A stretch of DNA of 59,162 bases from Sneathiella sp. (GTDB lineage Bacteria; Pseudomonadota; Alphaproteobacteria; Sneathiellales; Sneathiellaceae). The DNA lies in assembly GCF_002694385.1 (NCBI RefSeq), contig NZ_NZMB01000012.1:273917-333078 (forward strand), read 5' to 3'. Within the stretch, counting starts at the first letter, position 1; every line of letters begins with the position of its first letter. Both the position numbers and the translations under genes were made by a program. Under the pieces are notes generated by a model. That model had not been told where the DNA came from. It did not search any database and saw only the letters and a program-made list of their open reading frames with translations. Of the stretch, positions 7,287-14,722 are shown piece after piece.

Positions 7287-8903
7287 ATGAAATTTAGCAC
7301 AAACATTCACCCGCTTGCCGATAATAAGGATTGGGAAGCATTAAAAAATTCTATTGATATTTCAAAGCGATTGCGCATCGTTTCAACTCTAATTGAACAG
7401 TTGAAAGCGTTATCCGCGACTTATGTATTGATAGAAAACGAGTATATTGATAGAGATTTTAGCGCATCATTCTCGGAATTTTATTCGACTGTTTTCAAGA
7501 GACACAACAAGTTTTGCCGTAGAATGCATTTTTTTAAATCAGACTTGGGGAAAATTTTTGCGCAACATGATTCACCTGAAATAATCAGCCGATCAATCCA
7601 AACTGCCGCCGATAACGGAGAATACTTGGGATTCGTAGTTGTTCGGCCTATCGCTCATGCCCCAATCGGAAGTGCTGTCATTAAATTCTCGCATTTGCAC
7701 GCAAATTTGGTGGCTCATCTTTTAGTCAAAGCAAGGTATGAAGTCCACTTGCTAGGTGCCACGTTGAGTGTTGATGGAATACCACTTACGCAACAGGATT
7801 CACGAGTAGGTTCATGTGCCCAAGCATCCATTTGGATGGCAGGCCGACATTTTCACACGCGGCATCGTGGCAAATGGTTCTCTACAGTAGATATAACTAA
7901 GGCTGCAACTCAATTAGGTGAGTTTGGCCTGTCACGAGCCTTGCCAGCGGGCAGCGAATTTCTCGGCGTTAATAATATGGTACAGGCCCTGCGTGCTTTG
8001 GATCAAGAACCTCTTACCTATGCAGCGCTTGATAAAAAGGGGAATTGGGGGCCGCTTAGACCATACGATGTAATTAATCGTTATGTAGATTCCGGGATTC
8101 CCGTCATTTTAGGTCTGCGAAACAGCGGAACTATTGGCCATGCGGTTGTCGTAACAGGACACGTTATAAAAAAGGTCGATGAAAAAGTTAAATTACCAAA
8201 AGAGCCGACTAGAGCGGAATTATGCGAAGCATTTTTAGTCAATGACGACCAAAGAGGTGGCAACCTTCTGATGCCAATCGAAGGGTCAAGCAAATATGGC
8301 GAAACAGAATATTCTGTTCTAAAAGACATAGAGTACATCATTGTACCATTACCTAATAAAGTGTTCACCCCAGCTGAGCACGCGGAAAAAATGGCATGGA
8401 GCCTTCTAAATTATTATCGGTCAAAATGGGAAGATTTTAAGAAGGCCTATACTGACACTCTAGGCACGTCCGCAGCGTGCGGCGATGACTTTGTCAAACA
8501 TATTGATCAAAACACTGTTTTGTCACGAACATACTTGACTTATGGCTGGAAGTACAAAGCTCGTATGTTAAAAAATTGTATTGGAAGCGATTTTAAAAAG
8601 ATTCTGCTATATCAAGAATTTCCAAGATTTGTATGGGTTACAGAGTTTGGAACGTTACCTTCTTTAAACCATTTAAATTTTAAACAAAGGCGTGTTTTCG
8701 GCCATGCTGTAATCGACGCTACTGGGTCGAAGCACTGGGGAAGTGCATGTATGTTTCATGCTCCTGGAGCTGGTTATAGATTTATCCCCAACGATGCAGA
8801 TATTTTTGGAGGATACCAAATGGCCTTCACTCCAATAACAGACGACAGAGGTTACTTCCCAAAATTGCGAAGTGAAGACAACTTCGAAAGCTATACGATC
8901 TAG
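7287..8903 (+). CDS. Papain-like (C39-like) cysteine protease domain protein
   Basis: A 538-residue cytosolic protein without signal peptide or membrane helices. Its centre looks like a papain-fold protease. Cys177 starts a helix in DSRVGSCAQASIWMAGRHF, with Gln169/170 just upstream as a possible oxyanion-hole residue. His285 lies in IGHAVVVTGH and Asp320 in AFLVNDDQRGG. The order Cys, HAVVVxG, VND is that of C39 and related peptidases. The N-terminal 160 residues and the C-terminal 200 residues match nothing I recognise. There is no ABC exporter and no double-glycine precursor nearby, so it is not a bacteriocin processing system. The ribosome-binding site at 7287 is weak. The gene is strongly AT-rich compared with the host, indicating transfer. 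It could act in defence or on the small protein encoded upstream; neither is proven. Confidence 0.75.
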   Translation: MKFSTNIHPLADNKDWEALKNSIDISKRLRIVSTLIEQLKALSATYVLIENEYIDRDFSASFSEFYSTVFKRHNKFCRRMHFFKSDLGKIFAQHDSPEIISRSIQTAADNGEYLGFVVVRPIAHAPIGSAVIKFSHLHANLVAHLLVKARYEVHLLGATLSVDGIPLTQQDSRVGSCAQASIWMAGRHFHTRHRGKWFSTVDITKAATQLGEFGLSRALPAGSEFLGVNNMVQALRALDQEPLTYAALDKKGNWGPLRPYDVINRYVDSGIPVILGLRNSGTIGHAVVVTGHVIKKVDEKVKLPKEPTRAELCEAFLVNDDQRGGNLLMPIEGSSKYGETEYSVLKDIEYIIVPLPNKVFTPAEHAEKMAWSLLNYYRSKWEDFKKAYTDTLGTSAACGDDFVKHIDQNTVLSRTYLTYGWKYKARMLKNCIGSDFKKILLYQEFPRFVWVTEFGTLPSLNHLNFKQRRVFGHAVIDATGSKHWGSACMFHAPGAGYRFIPNDADIFGGYQMAFTPITDDRGYFPKLRSEDNFESYTI

Positions 8904-8965
8904 GTAATTTTATTGTCAATCAAGCCGCCAAACGCTCATTTAGACAACCCGCTCGTGCGATTTTA

Positions 8966-9589
8966 TCAAAACCCAATCCCAAACCTCCGCGCCGCCATTG
9001 TATTGCAACGCTGCTCATATCGCAGGCCCTTTGCCCTTAATTTCTCGTACGTCTTCCAGTGCATGCCTTTAGGCTTTTCCGGGAACCAATCATCAATGCA
9101 AGTACTCCCGCCAAGCCGGTGCCGGATAGCTTGCGCTTGCGATAGATAGCGAAACATCGGGCTTTCCTGCTGGCTCTCATATCCGAGCCTGTAAGCCGTT
9201 CTACTGGCGAAAAGGTCTCCACCTGGGGGAGAGTGCAGTTTTGCCACCCTGGAGCCATTGGCCGGGCAAATAAACCACCATCGCAGCCCACCGTAATGGG
9301 GCCGGGTGGTTGTCAAACGAACCTTGTAATCCATTGGCTTGCCATTGTGGGTATAATGCAGCCGCATCCAGGCCGCATTCTGAGTGAGCATGTTTGCTTC
9401 ATAGCCAATGCTAGCGGTCTTTTCTCCTGTTCTCACGCTTCGCCAGGTGAGGGAGCCTGAAACCTGTTTGCCGGGAATGATTGCCTTTTCCCGAACCAGC
9501 TTGAAAATATTCAACGTCAAGCCATCCTCAACAACCGACTTCTTGTCCCACCGATACCAAGTACCGGAACCAATACCACCCATACTCAA
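8966..9589 (-). CDS. Hypothetical protein with degenerate zinc ribbon
   Basis: A 207-residue protein starting MSMGGIGSGTWYRW, the N-terminus of a conserved hypothetical family frequent in proteobacterial islands and prophages. Members normally carry a C-terminal zinc ribbon of the form CPxCG...FxCRxCxxLxYxSQ. Here the frame around it is kept (WWFICPANGSRVAKLH, PPGGDLFASRTAYRLGYESQ) but three of four cysteines are replaced (N111, S129, A132), leaving only C108. Zinc binding is therefore unlikely. Function unknown. It is transcribed leftward, converging on the protease gene. A copy of a diverged 120-bp repeat lies directly upstream of its start. Confidence 0.7.
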   Translation of the reverse strand: MSMGGIGSGTWYRWDKKSVVEDGLTLNIFKLVREKAIIPGKQVSGSLTWRSVRTGEKTASIGYEANMLTQNAAWMRLHYTHNGKPMDYKVRLTTTRPHYGGLRWWFICPANGSRVAKLHSPPGGDLFASRTAYRLGYESQQESPMFRYLSQAQAIRHRLGGSTCIDDWFPEKPKGMHWKTYEKLRAKGLRYEQRCNTMAARRFGIGF

Positions 9590-9600
9590 CCCAATTCTTT

Positions 9601-9720
9601 TTTGTCGAAATCAATAGGAAATTATAACACAAACGGCAGATTTCTGCATCTTACGATACCTACATCAGGGAGTTTTCTCGTACCAATCGAAAGTCTATTT
9701 TCTCTACTTTAGACAAGCGC
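9601..9720 (+). repeat. Diverged 120-bp repeat, copy 1
   Basis: This copy shares ordered blocks with 11690-11812 in the same orientation: GTC-AAATCAA-AGGAAAT, GATTTCTG, TCAGGG, TTCTCG, TCTATTTT and CTACTTTAG. Spacing differs by only a few bases. By eye, identity is about two thirds over the whole length. It fills the gap between the 207-aa gene start and the end of the polymerase gene. Confidence 0.7.
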
Positions 9721-9751
9721 TTTGCAAGGCTCTGCTTGCTTTTATTCTCCC

Positions 9752-10948
9752 TTACCCTTTCTCGAAGAATCCCGGGTGGTCCTGGTGCTCTCCATACTTC
9801 ACCATGCGCTCCCCAAAGCGGCGGTTGATATGGTCAATAACGGTGGCGAGCTTTTCAGGCTTGTTTGGCATTCCGGGCGAGAGAGGCGCGAACAGGTCGC
9901 CATTACGCTCTGCTAGCAGGATCAAATTCCCAAGGTGAACGGTAATCGACAAAACATCCCCGTTGCTGCGGCGGCTGATGTCTCTCCAAAGCCCCTCATA
10001 GAGCGAGAGTAAGAACCGCGTATCCCGCGTTGCCTCGATCTTCTTTCCTGCCTGTCGTGGGCCGTCGGTCAAGCGGAGAGATAAATGAAAATGACGGGTG
10101 CAATAACCGTCCCGCCGCATGCGCTCCGATGCCTTCTCAACCAGCCAGCGCCCGACCAGCTTCGCCTTGTGCGGCGGACGGTGAACCGGGGCCAGCACCT
10201 TGCTATTGCCATAGCCATTCCGCTTGGTCGGCATCAGCGGGATATCCATCCCCTGCAAAGCTCTGACAAATCTCTCTCCCTCCACAGAATGCCAAATCAT
10301 TCTGGCGTGACGCGGATCGAGATTGTAAAGCGCCGTGACATTATAAATCCGCGCACCTAGCAGCCTGTCTTTGATACCTTTCGAAATGCCCGGCAGGTCA
10401 TCAAGGGTTAGATGCTTGATAGCCTCCGGCATATTCTCGGGGGCAAGCCATTTAAGACCGTCCGGCTTCTCCAGCTTGCCCGCTATCTTCGCCAGTAGAT
10501 GATTTGGACCGATGCCAATGGAACTGCGAAGCTCCGAACCGACCTTCTCCCGTATCGCGGCCTTGATCTCGCGGGCAAGATCCAGCGCCCGCTCCAGCTT
10601 GGCGCTATCGCCTCCCAGCGCTACCTGGAATTCATCAATGGACCGGACAAACTCCAATTCCGCTATCTCATCAATGACGCGGGCGATTTTCTGATTAACC
10701 CGCACATACAGCCGATGACGGGAGGGGCGGAAGATAATACCGGGGCAAAGCTCCTTTGCCGCATAGATACGGGTACCGGTTTTGATGCCATATGCCTTGG
10801 CCTCATAGCTTGCCGCAACACATGCCCCTGATTCATTATCAATTGCCGTTATCGCAACCGGCTTGCCCCTAAGCGCCGGGTCAATCTGCTGTTCGATGCT
10901 CGCAAAAAAGCTATTCATATCAACATACAGAGACCGCATGGGCGTCAT
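9752..10948 (-). CDS. Y-family DNA polymerase (DinB/UmuC superfamily)
   Basis: A 398-residue translesion polymerase. The palm residues are D10 (SLYVDMNSFFASIEQ) and D105-E106 (SIDEFQ). Fingers residues typical of the family follow residue 40 (VAASYEAKAYGIKTG), then a helix-hairpin-helix thumb (LTLDDLPGISKGIKDRL) and a little-finger domain to the C-terminus. The pattern SIDEFQ rather than SIDEAY/SIDECY is closer to UmuC-like or plasmid-borne members than to chromosomal DinB. The ATG at 10948 is chosen because homology begins there; a further 33 in-frame codons upstream look non-coding. A LexA-type SOS box lies 36-50 bp upstream, so DNA damage probably induces it. No umuD or imuA partner is in the island. 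Confidence 0.9.
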   Translation of the reverse strand: MTPMRSLYVDMNSFFASIEQQIDPALRGKPVAITAIDNESGACVAASYEAKAYGIKTGTRIYAAKELCPGIIFRPSRHRLYVRVNQKIARVIDEIAELEFVRSIDEFQVALGGDSAKLERALDLAREIKAAIREKVGSELRSSIGIGPNHLLAKIAGKLEKPDGLKWLAPENMPEAIKHLTLDDLPGISKGIKDRLLGARIYNVTALYNLDPRHARMIWHSVEGERFVRALQGMDIPLMPTKRNGYGNSKVLAPVHRPPHKAKLVGRWLVEKASERMRRDGYCTRHFHLSLRLTDGPRQAGKKIEATRDTRFLLSLYEGLWRDISRRSNGDVLSITVHLGNLILLAERNGDLFAPLSPGMPNKPEKLATVIDHINRRFGERMVKYGEHQDHPGFFEKG

Positions 10949-10983
10949 GGCATAAAAATCCGTCTTGCAAAATGAAAGCAAAT

Positions 10984-10998
10984 GTTCTCTCTTTGTTC
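10984..10998. promoter_or_regulatory. Alphaproteobacterial LexA (SOS) box
   Basis: GTTC-N7-GTTC (GTTC at 10984-10987 and 10995-10998, 7-nt spacer TCTCTTT) is the exact consensus of the alphaproteobacterial LexA operator. It lies in the short divergent region between the Y-family polymerase and the 104-aa gene. It is placed 36 bp from the polymerase start codon, suitable for repression, and immediately before the ATG of the 104-aa ORF. Confidence 0.8.
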
Positions 10999-11000
10999 CC

Positions 11001-11315
11001 ATGACGGAAAAGAAAAAGCAACTCGGAAATGTCGCCTTTGGCGGCAACTGGTCGGAAGAGCTGGTCGATAAAGACCAGCTTCAAAGAACGCTGTCGGTTA
11101 TCGAGCGGGCAGTGCGGGATTGTGCCCGTCGGGATGTCCGCAGCCGCCAGCTAGAGAAGGCGCTGGAAGAGATAAGCCGGACCATCGAGAAAGGTCCGCA
11201 ACTGACACGGCGGTTTATGAGGTCGCTTGCAGAACCCAACCCCAGCTTGAGGTATATGGAAGCGGGCAGAGTGGCGCGGATTATCAGAAGGTCAGTTGGG
11301 GGGCTGGGAGGCTAG
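11001..11315 (+). CDS. 104-aa hypothetical protein next to the SOS box
   Basis: The ORF can be read from 10965, but the ATG at 11001 (MTEKKKQLGNVAFGGNWSEE) looks like the natural start. The SOS box then ends only two bases before the start codon and no Shine-Dalgarno sequence is visible, so translation may be leaderless or start elsewhere. The protein is soluble, mostly helical, Arg-rich, and shows no motif I recognise. A C-terminal RRFMRSL...RVARIIRRSVGG segment is basic. It is divergent from the polymerase and may share its SOS control. Function unknown. Confidence 0.55.
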   Translation: MTEKKKQLGNVAFGGNWSEELVDKDQLQRTLSVIERAVRDCARRDVRSRQLEKALEEISRTIEKGPQLTRRFMRSLAEPNPSLRYMEAGRVARIIRRSVGGLGG

Positions 11316-11655
11316 GCAGGCTTGCATAATGCCGCGTCATGCCAGACAAAGAAAAAGCCCCGCTCCACGATGATTATACTACCGCTTCAAGGGGCTGATG
11401 ACGTTTCCGCCACATAGCTTGCAAGATAGGTGAAATTGCCGCAATGTCAATCATGGACCGTTTGCCACAATGCTTTGCGCATTGATTTCTTCTTCCTATT
11501 CCAATAAACGAATGTGGTTCCATCCTCGACGGACGGCATATATCGGGGGCTGGATTTTCGGGCAACTTCTTATTTCTGTGGATGCCGCCGTCTCCGGTTG
11601 AAGCGGACGGTTGCCCGATATTTCCGCCCAAATTACTAAGCAGTTTCTCAATAGT

Positions 11656-11770
11656 GAGAATTTTGCGCCCCTGATATCAGCCGGAAAGTTTTGTCTAAAT
11701 CAACAGGAAATATCTTCTTAAAGGCTGGATTTCTGATGCAATTCGCTCGCGATTCAGGGGCGCAATTCTC
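11656..11770. repeat. Long inverted repeat, possible structured RNA or origin
   Basis: GAGAATTTTGCGCCCCTGA (11656-11674) and TCAGGGGCGCAATTCTC (11754-11770) are complementary over 17 bases except for a TT insertion in the left arm. Inside, CAGCC (11678-11682) can pair with GGCTG (11723-11727). The 79-nt loop contains most of repeat copy 2. Confidence 0.65.
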
Positions 11771-11812
11771 GCCATAAGACTATCTATTTTATACTACTTT
11801 AGTGGAATAGAG
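11690..11812 (+). repeat. Diverged 120-bp repeat, copy 2
   Basis: This is the second member of the direct repeat pair with 9601-9720. It begins TTTGTCTAAATCAACAGG and ends TACTACTTTAGTGG. It overlaps the right arm of the long inverted repeat; copy 1 lacks the matching left arm. Confidence 0.7.
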
Positions 11813-11857
11813 CGGGACTTTCTTTCAATCGAGCGGCATTGTCACCATATAACTGTT

Positions 11858-12040
11858 ATGTGGTTCCTAAACTATATCGTCATTCTGCCCACTGTGACGC
11901 TTGTCGCTGTCATGGAGTCGCCTTCCTATACGCTGATGTACCTGTTGACGCTATGGACAGTGCTAGGGCTTTCCTACGTTATCCTGCGACCGATCTATGA
12001 TTTTATTGTCGATGAAATTCGACTTTTCATGGAGTACTAG
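11858..12040 (+). CDS. Possible 60-aa membrane protein
   Basis: An ORF starting MWFLNYIVILPTVTLVAV with two hydrophobic segments (about residues 3-19 and 26-44) and an acidic tail (DFIVDEIRLFMEY). There is no clear ribosome-binding sequence and no recognised family, so it rests on hydrophobic pattern alone. Small two-helix proteins of this sort are common in islands. It converges with the exported-protein gene to its right. Confidence 0.35.
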   Translation: MWFLNYIVILPTVTLVAVMESPSYTLMYLLTLWTVLGLSYVILRPIYDFIVDEIRLFMEY

Positions 12041-12071
12041 GTTCACAAAACCTAACCCCATACAAATCAAT

Positions 12072-12689
12072 TCAATCTAGTTTATAGTTGTCCCAAAACT
12101 TCTTTGCCTCTCCCTCTGCTTCATTTCGAATAGCTTCTAGAGCTTCTTTTCTCCTTACATCAATTGCTATCAAAAATTTCTGGATTAAGTTGACAAATTC
12201 TTCTTTTAATCTCGCATCAAAAGACGCCTTATTCCCGGAAATTAATCCGCTCTGACTCCAAAGTGCTCCTATACCGCCGCCTTTTGCAAGGTGCCCATCT
12301 GAGAAAAACATTTCTTGCTTATAACCAGACACGTAAAGCTCATAGCTTACAACACATCCCGTCTCAACATCACCCACTTTCAAGGAGTAACCAATTCCCG
12401 AGATAAAAACATTCCTAGCCCTAAAACGCTCCTCCTCAATATTAGCTATGTTATAACCACTCCTCTTTAACTCCAACTCAACCGCAGTTTTGACCGCATC
12501 TGAATTTGTCCAGCATCCGTCTTTAACACCGTCATCAATTATAACATTAAATAAATTGTCTGAGCTGATCATCAACCACTCTACATCTGCTCCCCAAGCA
12601 TATGTTTCAGACAAATATTCAGCCTTAGCATTTTCCAACACGAGAAAATAACCTAGAGAAGCAATAAGCACCGCTGAAAATTTATTCAT
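12072..12689 (-). CDS. Exported hypothetical protein
   Basis: A 205-residue product when started at the ATG at 12689, which gives a signal peptide MNKFSAVLIASLGYFLVL... with a likely cleavage after NAKA near residue 23. GGGGGTAG precedes this ATG. A longer frame to 12749 would bury the signal. The mature protein has two cysteines (GCWTN and GCVV), which may form a disulfide in the periplasm, and a charged helical C-terminus (RRKEALEAIRNEAEGEAKKF). No family recognised. AT-rich, consistent with foreign origin. Confidence 0.6.
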   Translation of the reverse strand: MNKFSAVLIASLGYFLVLENAKAEYLSETYAWGADVEWLMISSDNLFNVIIDDGVKDGCWTNSDAVKTAVELELKRSGYNIANIEEERFRARNVFISGIGYSLKVGDVETGCVVSYELYVSGYKQEMFFSDGHLAKGGGIGALWSQSGLISGNKASFDARLKEEFVNLIQKFLIAIDVRRKEALEAIRNEAEGEAKKFWDNYKLD

Positions 12690-12906
12690 AACTACCCCCA
12701 CAACTAAGTTTACCGGTGGCTTCCAAGACCAAGACTCACCCGTTAACATCGTTTTATTTATATATTATCTAATCTTTAAGTTACCCACAACATCGCTGCT
12801 AAGTAAGCCTGTGAACAGCTTTTATGAATTCATAAATATCAATTTATATCAATCGCTTACAAGTTATCACACGAGGCTTGAGAAGTACGTTATATGGTAT
12901 GCCGGA

Positions 12907-13193
12907 CTATTTAGAATGCCTCGCTTTGCTGTCATCGGGGGTCTGGTCACGCTCATACATGCCATAGTCGCGGATGACGCTGGCGAGACACGTATGCGGT
13001 AATCCCTAAAGACGGAGGCGCGGCCCTTGGCCTGGGCATTCCTGTGGGCCGATATGTTGCGCCACTGTTCAACCGCCGTCTCATCACGAAAGAAGGATAT
13101 GGAGAGGATTTTATTCTCGTCAGTCAGGCTATGAAATCGCTCGACCGATAGAAATCCGTCTATTTCATCAAGGGTCGGGCTGTTTGCTACATT
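12907..13193 (-). pseudogene. Broken antibiotic-biosynthesis-monooxygenase (ABM) gene
   Basis: The minus strand reads TLDEIDGFLSVERFHSL, then KILSISFFRDETAVEQWRN, then RASVFRDYRIRV. After a frameshift near 12983-12988 it continues ASVIRDYGMYERDQTPDD and stops at 12907. This is the ABM ferredoxin-like fold as found in small heme-degrading or quinol monooxygenases of about 105 residues. The first roughly 30 residues are missing and no start codon is present, so the gene is dead by both truncation and frameshift. It is more GC-rich than its surroundings in the island. Confidence 0.7.
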
Positions 13194-13293
13194 GCATTAA
13201 AAAATGAAAATAATGAAAATAAGGGAATGCGCATTATCACCTGGACTTCTGAATTTGAGTGTGTTAGTTAATAAAAAAAGAGAGGTTTGCTGC

Positions 13294-14721
13294 ATGCTGA
13301 ATATCGCCGATTCTCCTTCCCAAAATAACTCACAAGTTACTACCAGTGGAGCACCATTGAAGCAAAAAAATGGGCGAATCTATTCAATGGTAGATCTTTT
13401 TGCCGGGTGCGGCGGACTATCGCTCGGTTTCGAAAATGCCTCTTTTACACCTGTCTTTGCTAATGAGCTAAACGAAGACGCCATGTCAACTTACTTATTG
13501 AATCGTCACCACAGCCTTGGAGGAGAACTGTTTTCTAAGAATTCCGACCTTCATTGTAATGATGCTCATGATTTAAAGGGACAAAGACTAGAAAAGCTGA
13601 TAGCGGATCTAAAAAGTGTTAGCGAAATTGACTTTCGTTTTGACTCTACTGCCTCCAAAATAAGTGGTGCAGGAAGCACACTTGACGTTCTGGCTGGAGG
13701 CCCTCCCTGCCAAGGCTATTCGGGAATAGGAATTAGACGTTCCTATGCTGTCGATCGAAGCGAAATTCCATCAAATCGCCTTTATGGTCGAATGGCAGAA
13801 ATCATTCGTCACCTAAGGCCACGCATTTTCCTTTTTGAGAACGTTCGCGGCTTGCTCAACGCTCGTTGGACAAAAGAAAAGGGAGATTTAATTTTTCCTG
13901 ACGTGAAATCTGAATTTCGCCGGATAGAAGGATATGAAGTACGCTGGTCTTTGGTATATGCTAAAGATTATGGGGTTCCGCAGAATAGGCCCAGAGTGCT
14001 GCTCGTTGGTATTCGCAAAGATATACTTGAATCTTGTGATTTCTTGCAACCAAATGAAGACCCAGAAGACGCCGTTAAATGTGGTTTCCTGCCAGCAGGT
14101 GATCCGGGTAAATTCCCTGATCTAACAGACCTCCTAAGCGACTTGATCGATGATAGAATAGCAAACATGTTACGGGCTGGTGAATTCCCAGTAGGATCAA
14201 TGGAAACTAAAAGCTATCCCAGCACAGCAAAGACCCAGATACAAAAAAAGTTGCGAAATCCACCTTATTGGTACGATAGCGACCAGATAAATTTGACAGA
14301 GCAGCAGTATAGCAAGCACAAGAAATCAGTGGTCGAAAAATTCGACTACATGATTGCGAATAACGGCGAGATACCGGAACATTTTAGAACGAAAAAATTT
14401 TCTCAACGACTCCTAAAATCACGATGGGGAAATCAAGAGCCCAATATAACCGCTACTTCCTTGCCCGACGATTATGTGCATTTTACTCAACCGAGAATTC
14501 TCACGGTACGAGAATGGGCGCGATTGCAACTTTTTCCAGATTGGTATCGATTTGCCGGAAAACGAACAACTGGCGGTATCCGTCGAGCTGGTAATCCGCT
14601 TGAAGGTATATTCGACCGCGAGGTACCCAAGTATACGCAGATCGGTAACGCGGTACCCGTAGGTCTTGCAGAAGCAGTAGGAAACCACTTCAAGCATATC
14701 CTAGACGAAGCGCTAAAATAA
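13294..14721 (+). CDS. DNA (cytosine-5-)-methyltransferase
   Basis: A 475-residue m5C methyltransferase that protects host DNA in the restriction-modification unit. Motif I is VDLFAGCGGLSLGFE (33-47), and motif IV is GGPPCQGYSG with catalytic C139. Motif VI is FENVRG (181-186), motif VIII QNRPRVLLVG (230-239), and motif X YTQIGNAVPVGLAEAVG sits near the C-terminus. The target-recognition region is about 250-420. The ATG at 13294 has AGAGAGG 8 nt upstream; an upstream in-frame ATG at 13204 would add a tail with no homology. The endonuclease starts one base after the stop. No controller gene is present. Confidence 0.95.
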   Translation: MLNIADSPSQNNSQVTTSGAPLKQKNGRIYSMVDLFAGCGGLSLGFENASFTPVFANELNEDAMSTYLLNRHHSLGGELFSKNSDLHCNDAHDLKGQRLEKLIADLKSVSEIDFRFDSTASKISGAGSTLDVLAGGPPCQGYSGIGIRRSYAVDRSEIPSNRLYGRMAEIIRHLRPRIFLFENVRGLLNARWTKEKGDLIFPDVKSEFRRIEGYEVRWSLVYAKDYGVPQNRPRVLLVGIRKDILESCDFLQPNEDPEDAVKCGFLPAGDPGKFPDLTDLLSDLIDDRIANMLRAGEFPVGSMETKSYPSTAKTQIQKKLRNPPYWYDSDQINLTEQQYSKHKKSVVEKFDYMIANNGEIPEHFRTKKFSQRLLKSRWGNQEPNITATSLPDDYVHFTQPRILTVREWARLQLFPDWYRFAGKRTTGGIRRAGNPLEGIFDREVPKYTQIGNAVPVGLAEAVGNHFKHILDEALK

Positions 14722-14722
14722 G

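Larger units (their letters stand above)
11316..11857. other. Gene-poor island stretch with repeat and long inverted repeat
   Basis: There is no well-supported gene in these 542 bases. They contain an inverted repeat (11656-11674 / 11754-11770) and copy 2 of the diverged 120-bp repeat (11690-11812). A minus-strand ORF of 85 codons from a TTG at 11631 to 11374 is open but has no motif or good start. Confidence 0.6.

Noticed and set aside
7287-8903. Bacteriocin-processing C39 transporter
   Set aside because: The protein has a C39-like core but no membrane or ABC domain, and no double-glycine leader is present in the 62-aa protein.
11374-11631. Minus-strand 85-codon ORF with TTG start
   Set aside because: No ribosome-binding site, no recognised motif, and a rare start codon. 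It is open and downstream of repeat copy 2, so it remains a possibility but not a supported gene.
12811-13002. Plus-strand 63-codon ORF
   Set aside because: Its second half is antisense to the ABM gene remnant, and it has no motif or ribosome-binding site.
14419-14697. Minus-strand ORFs over the methyltransferase end
   Set aside because: They are shadows of the methyltransferase motif X region.
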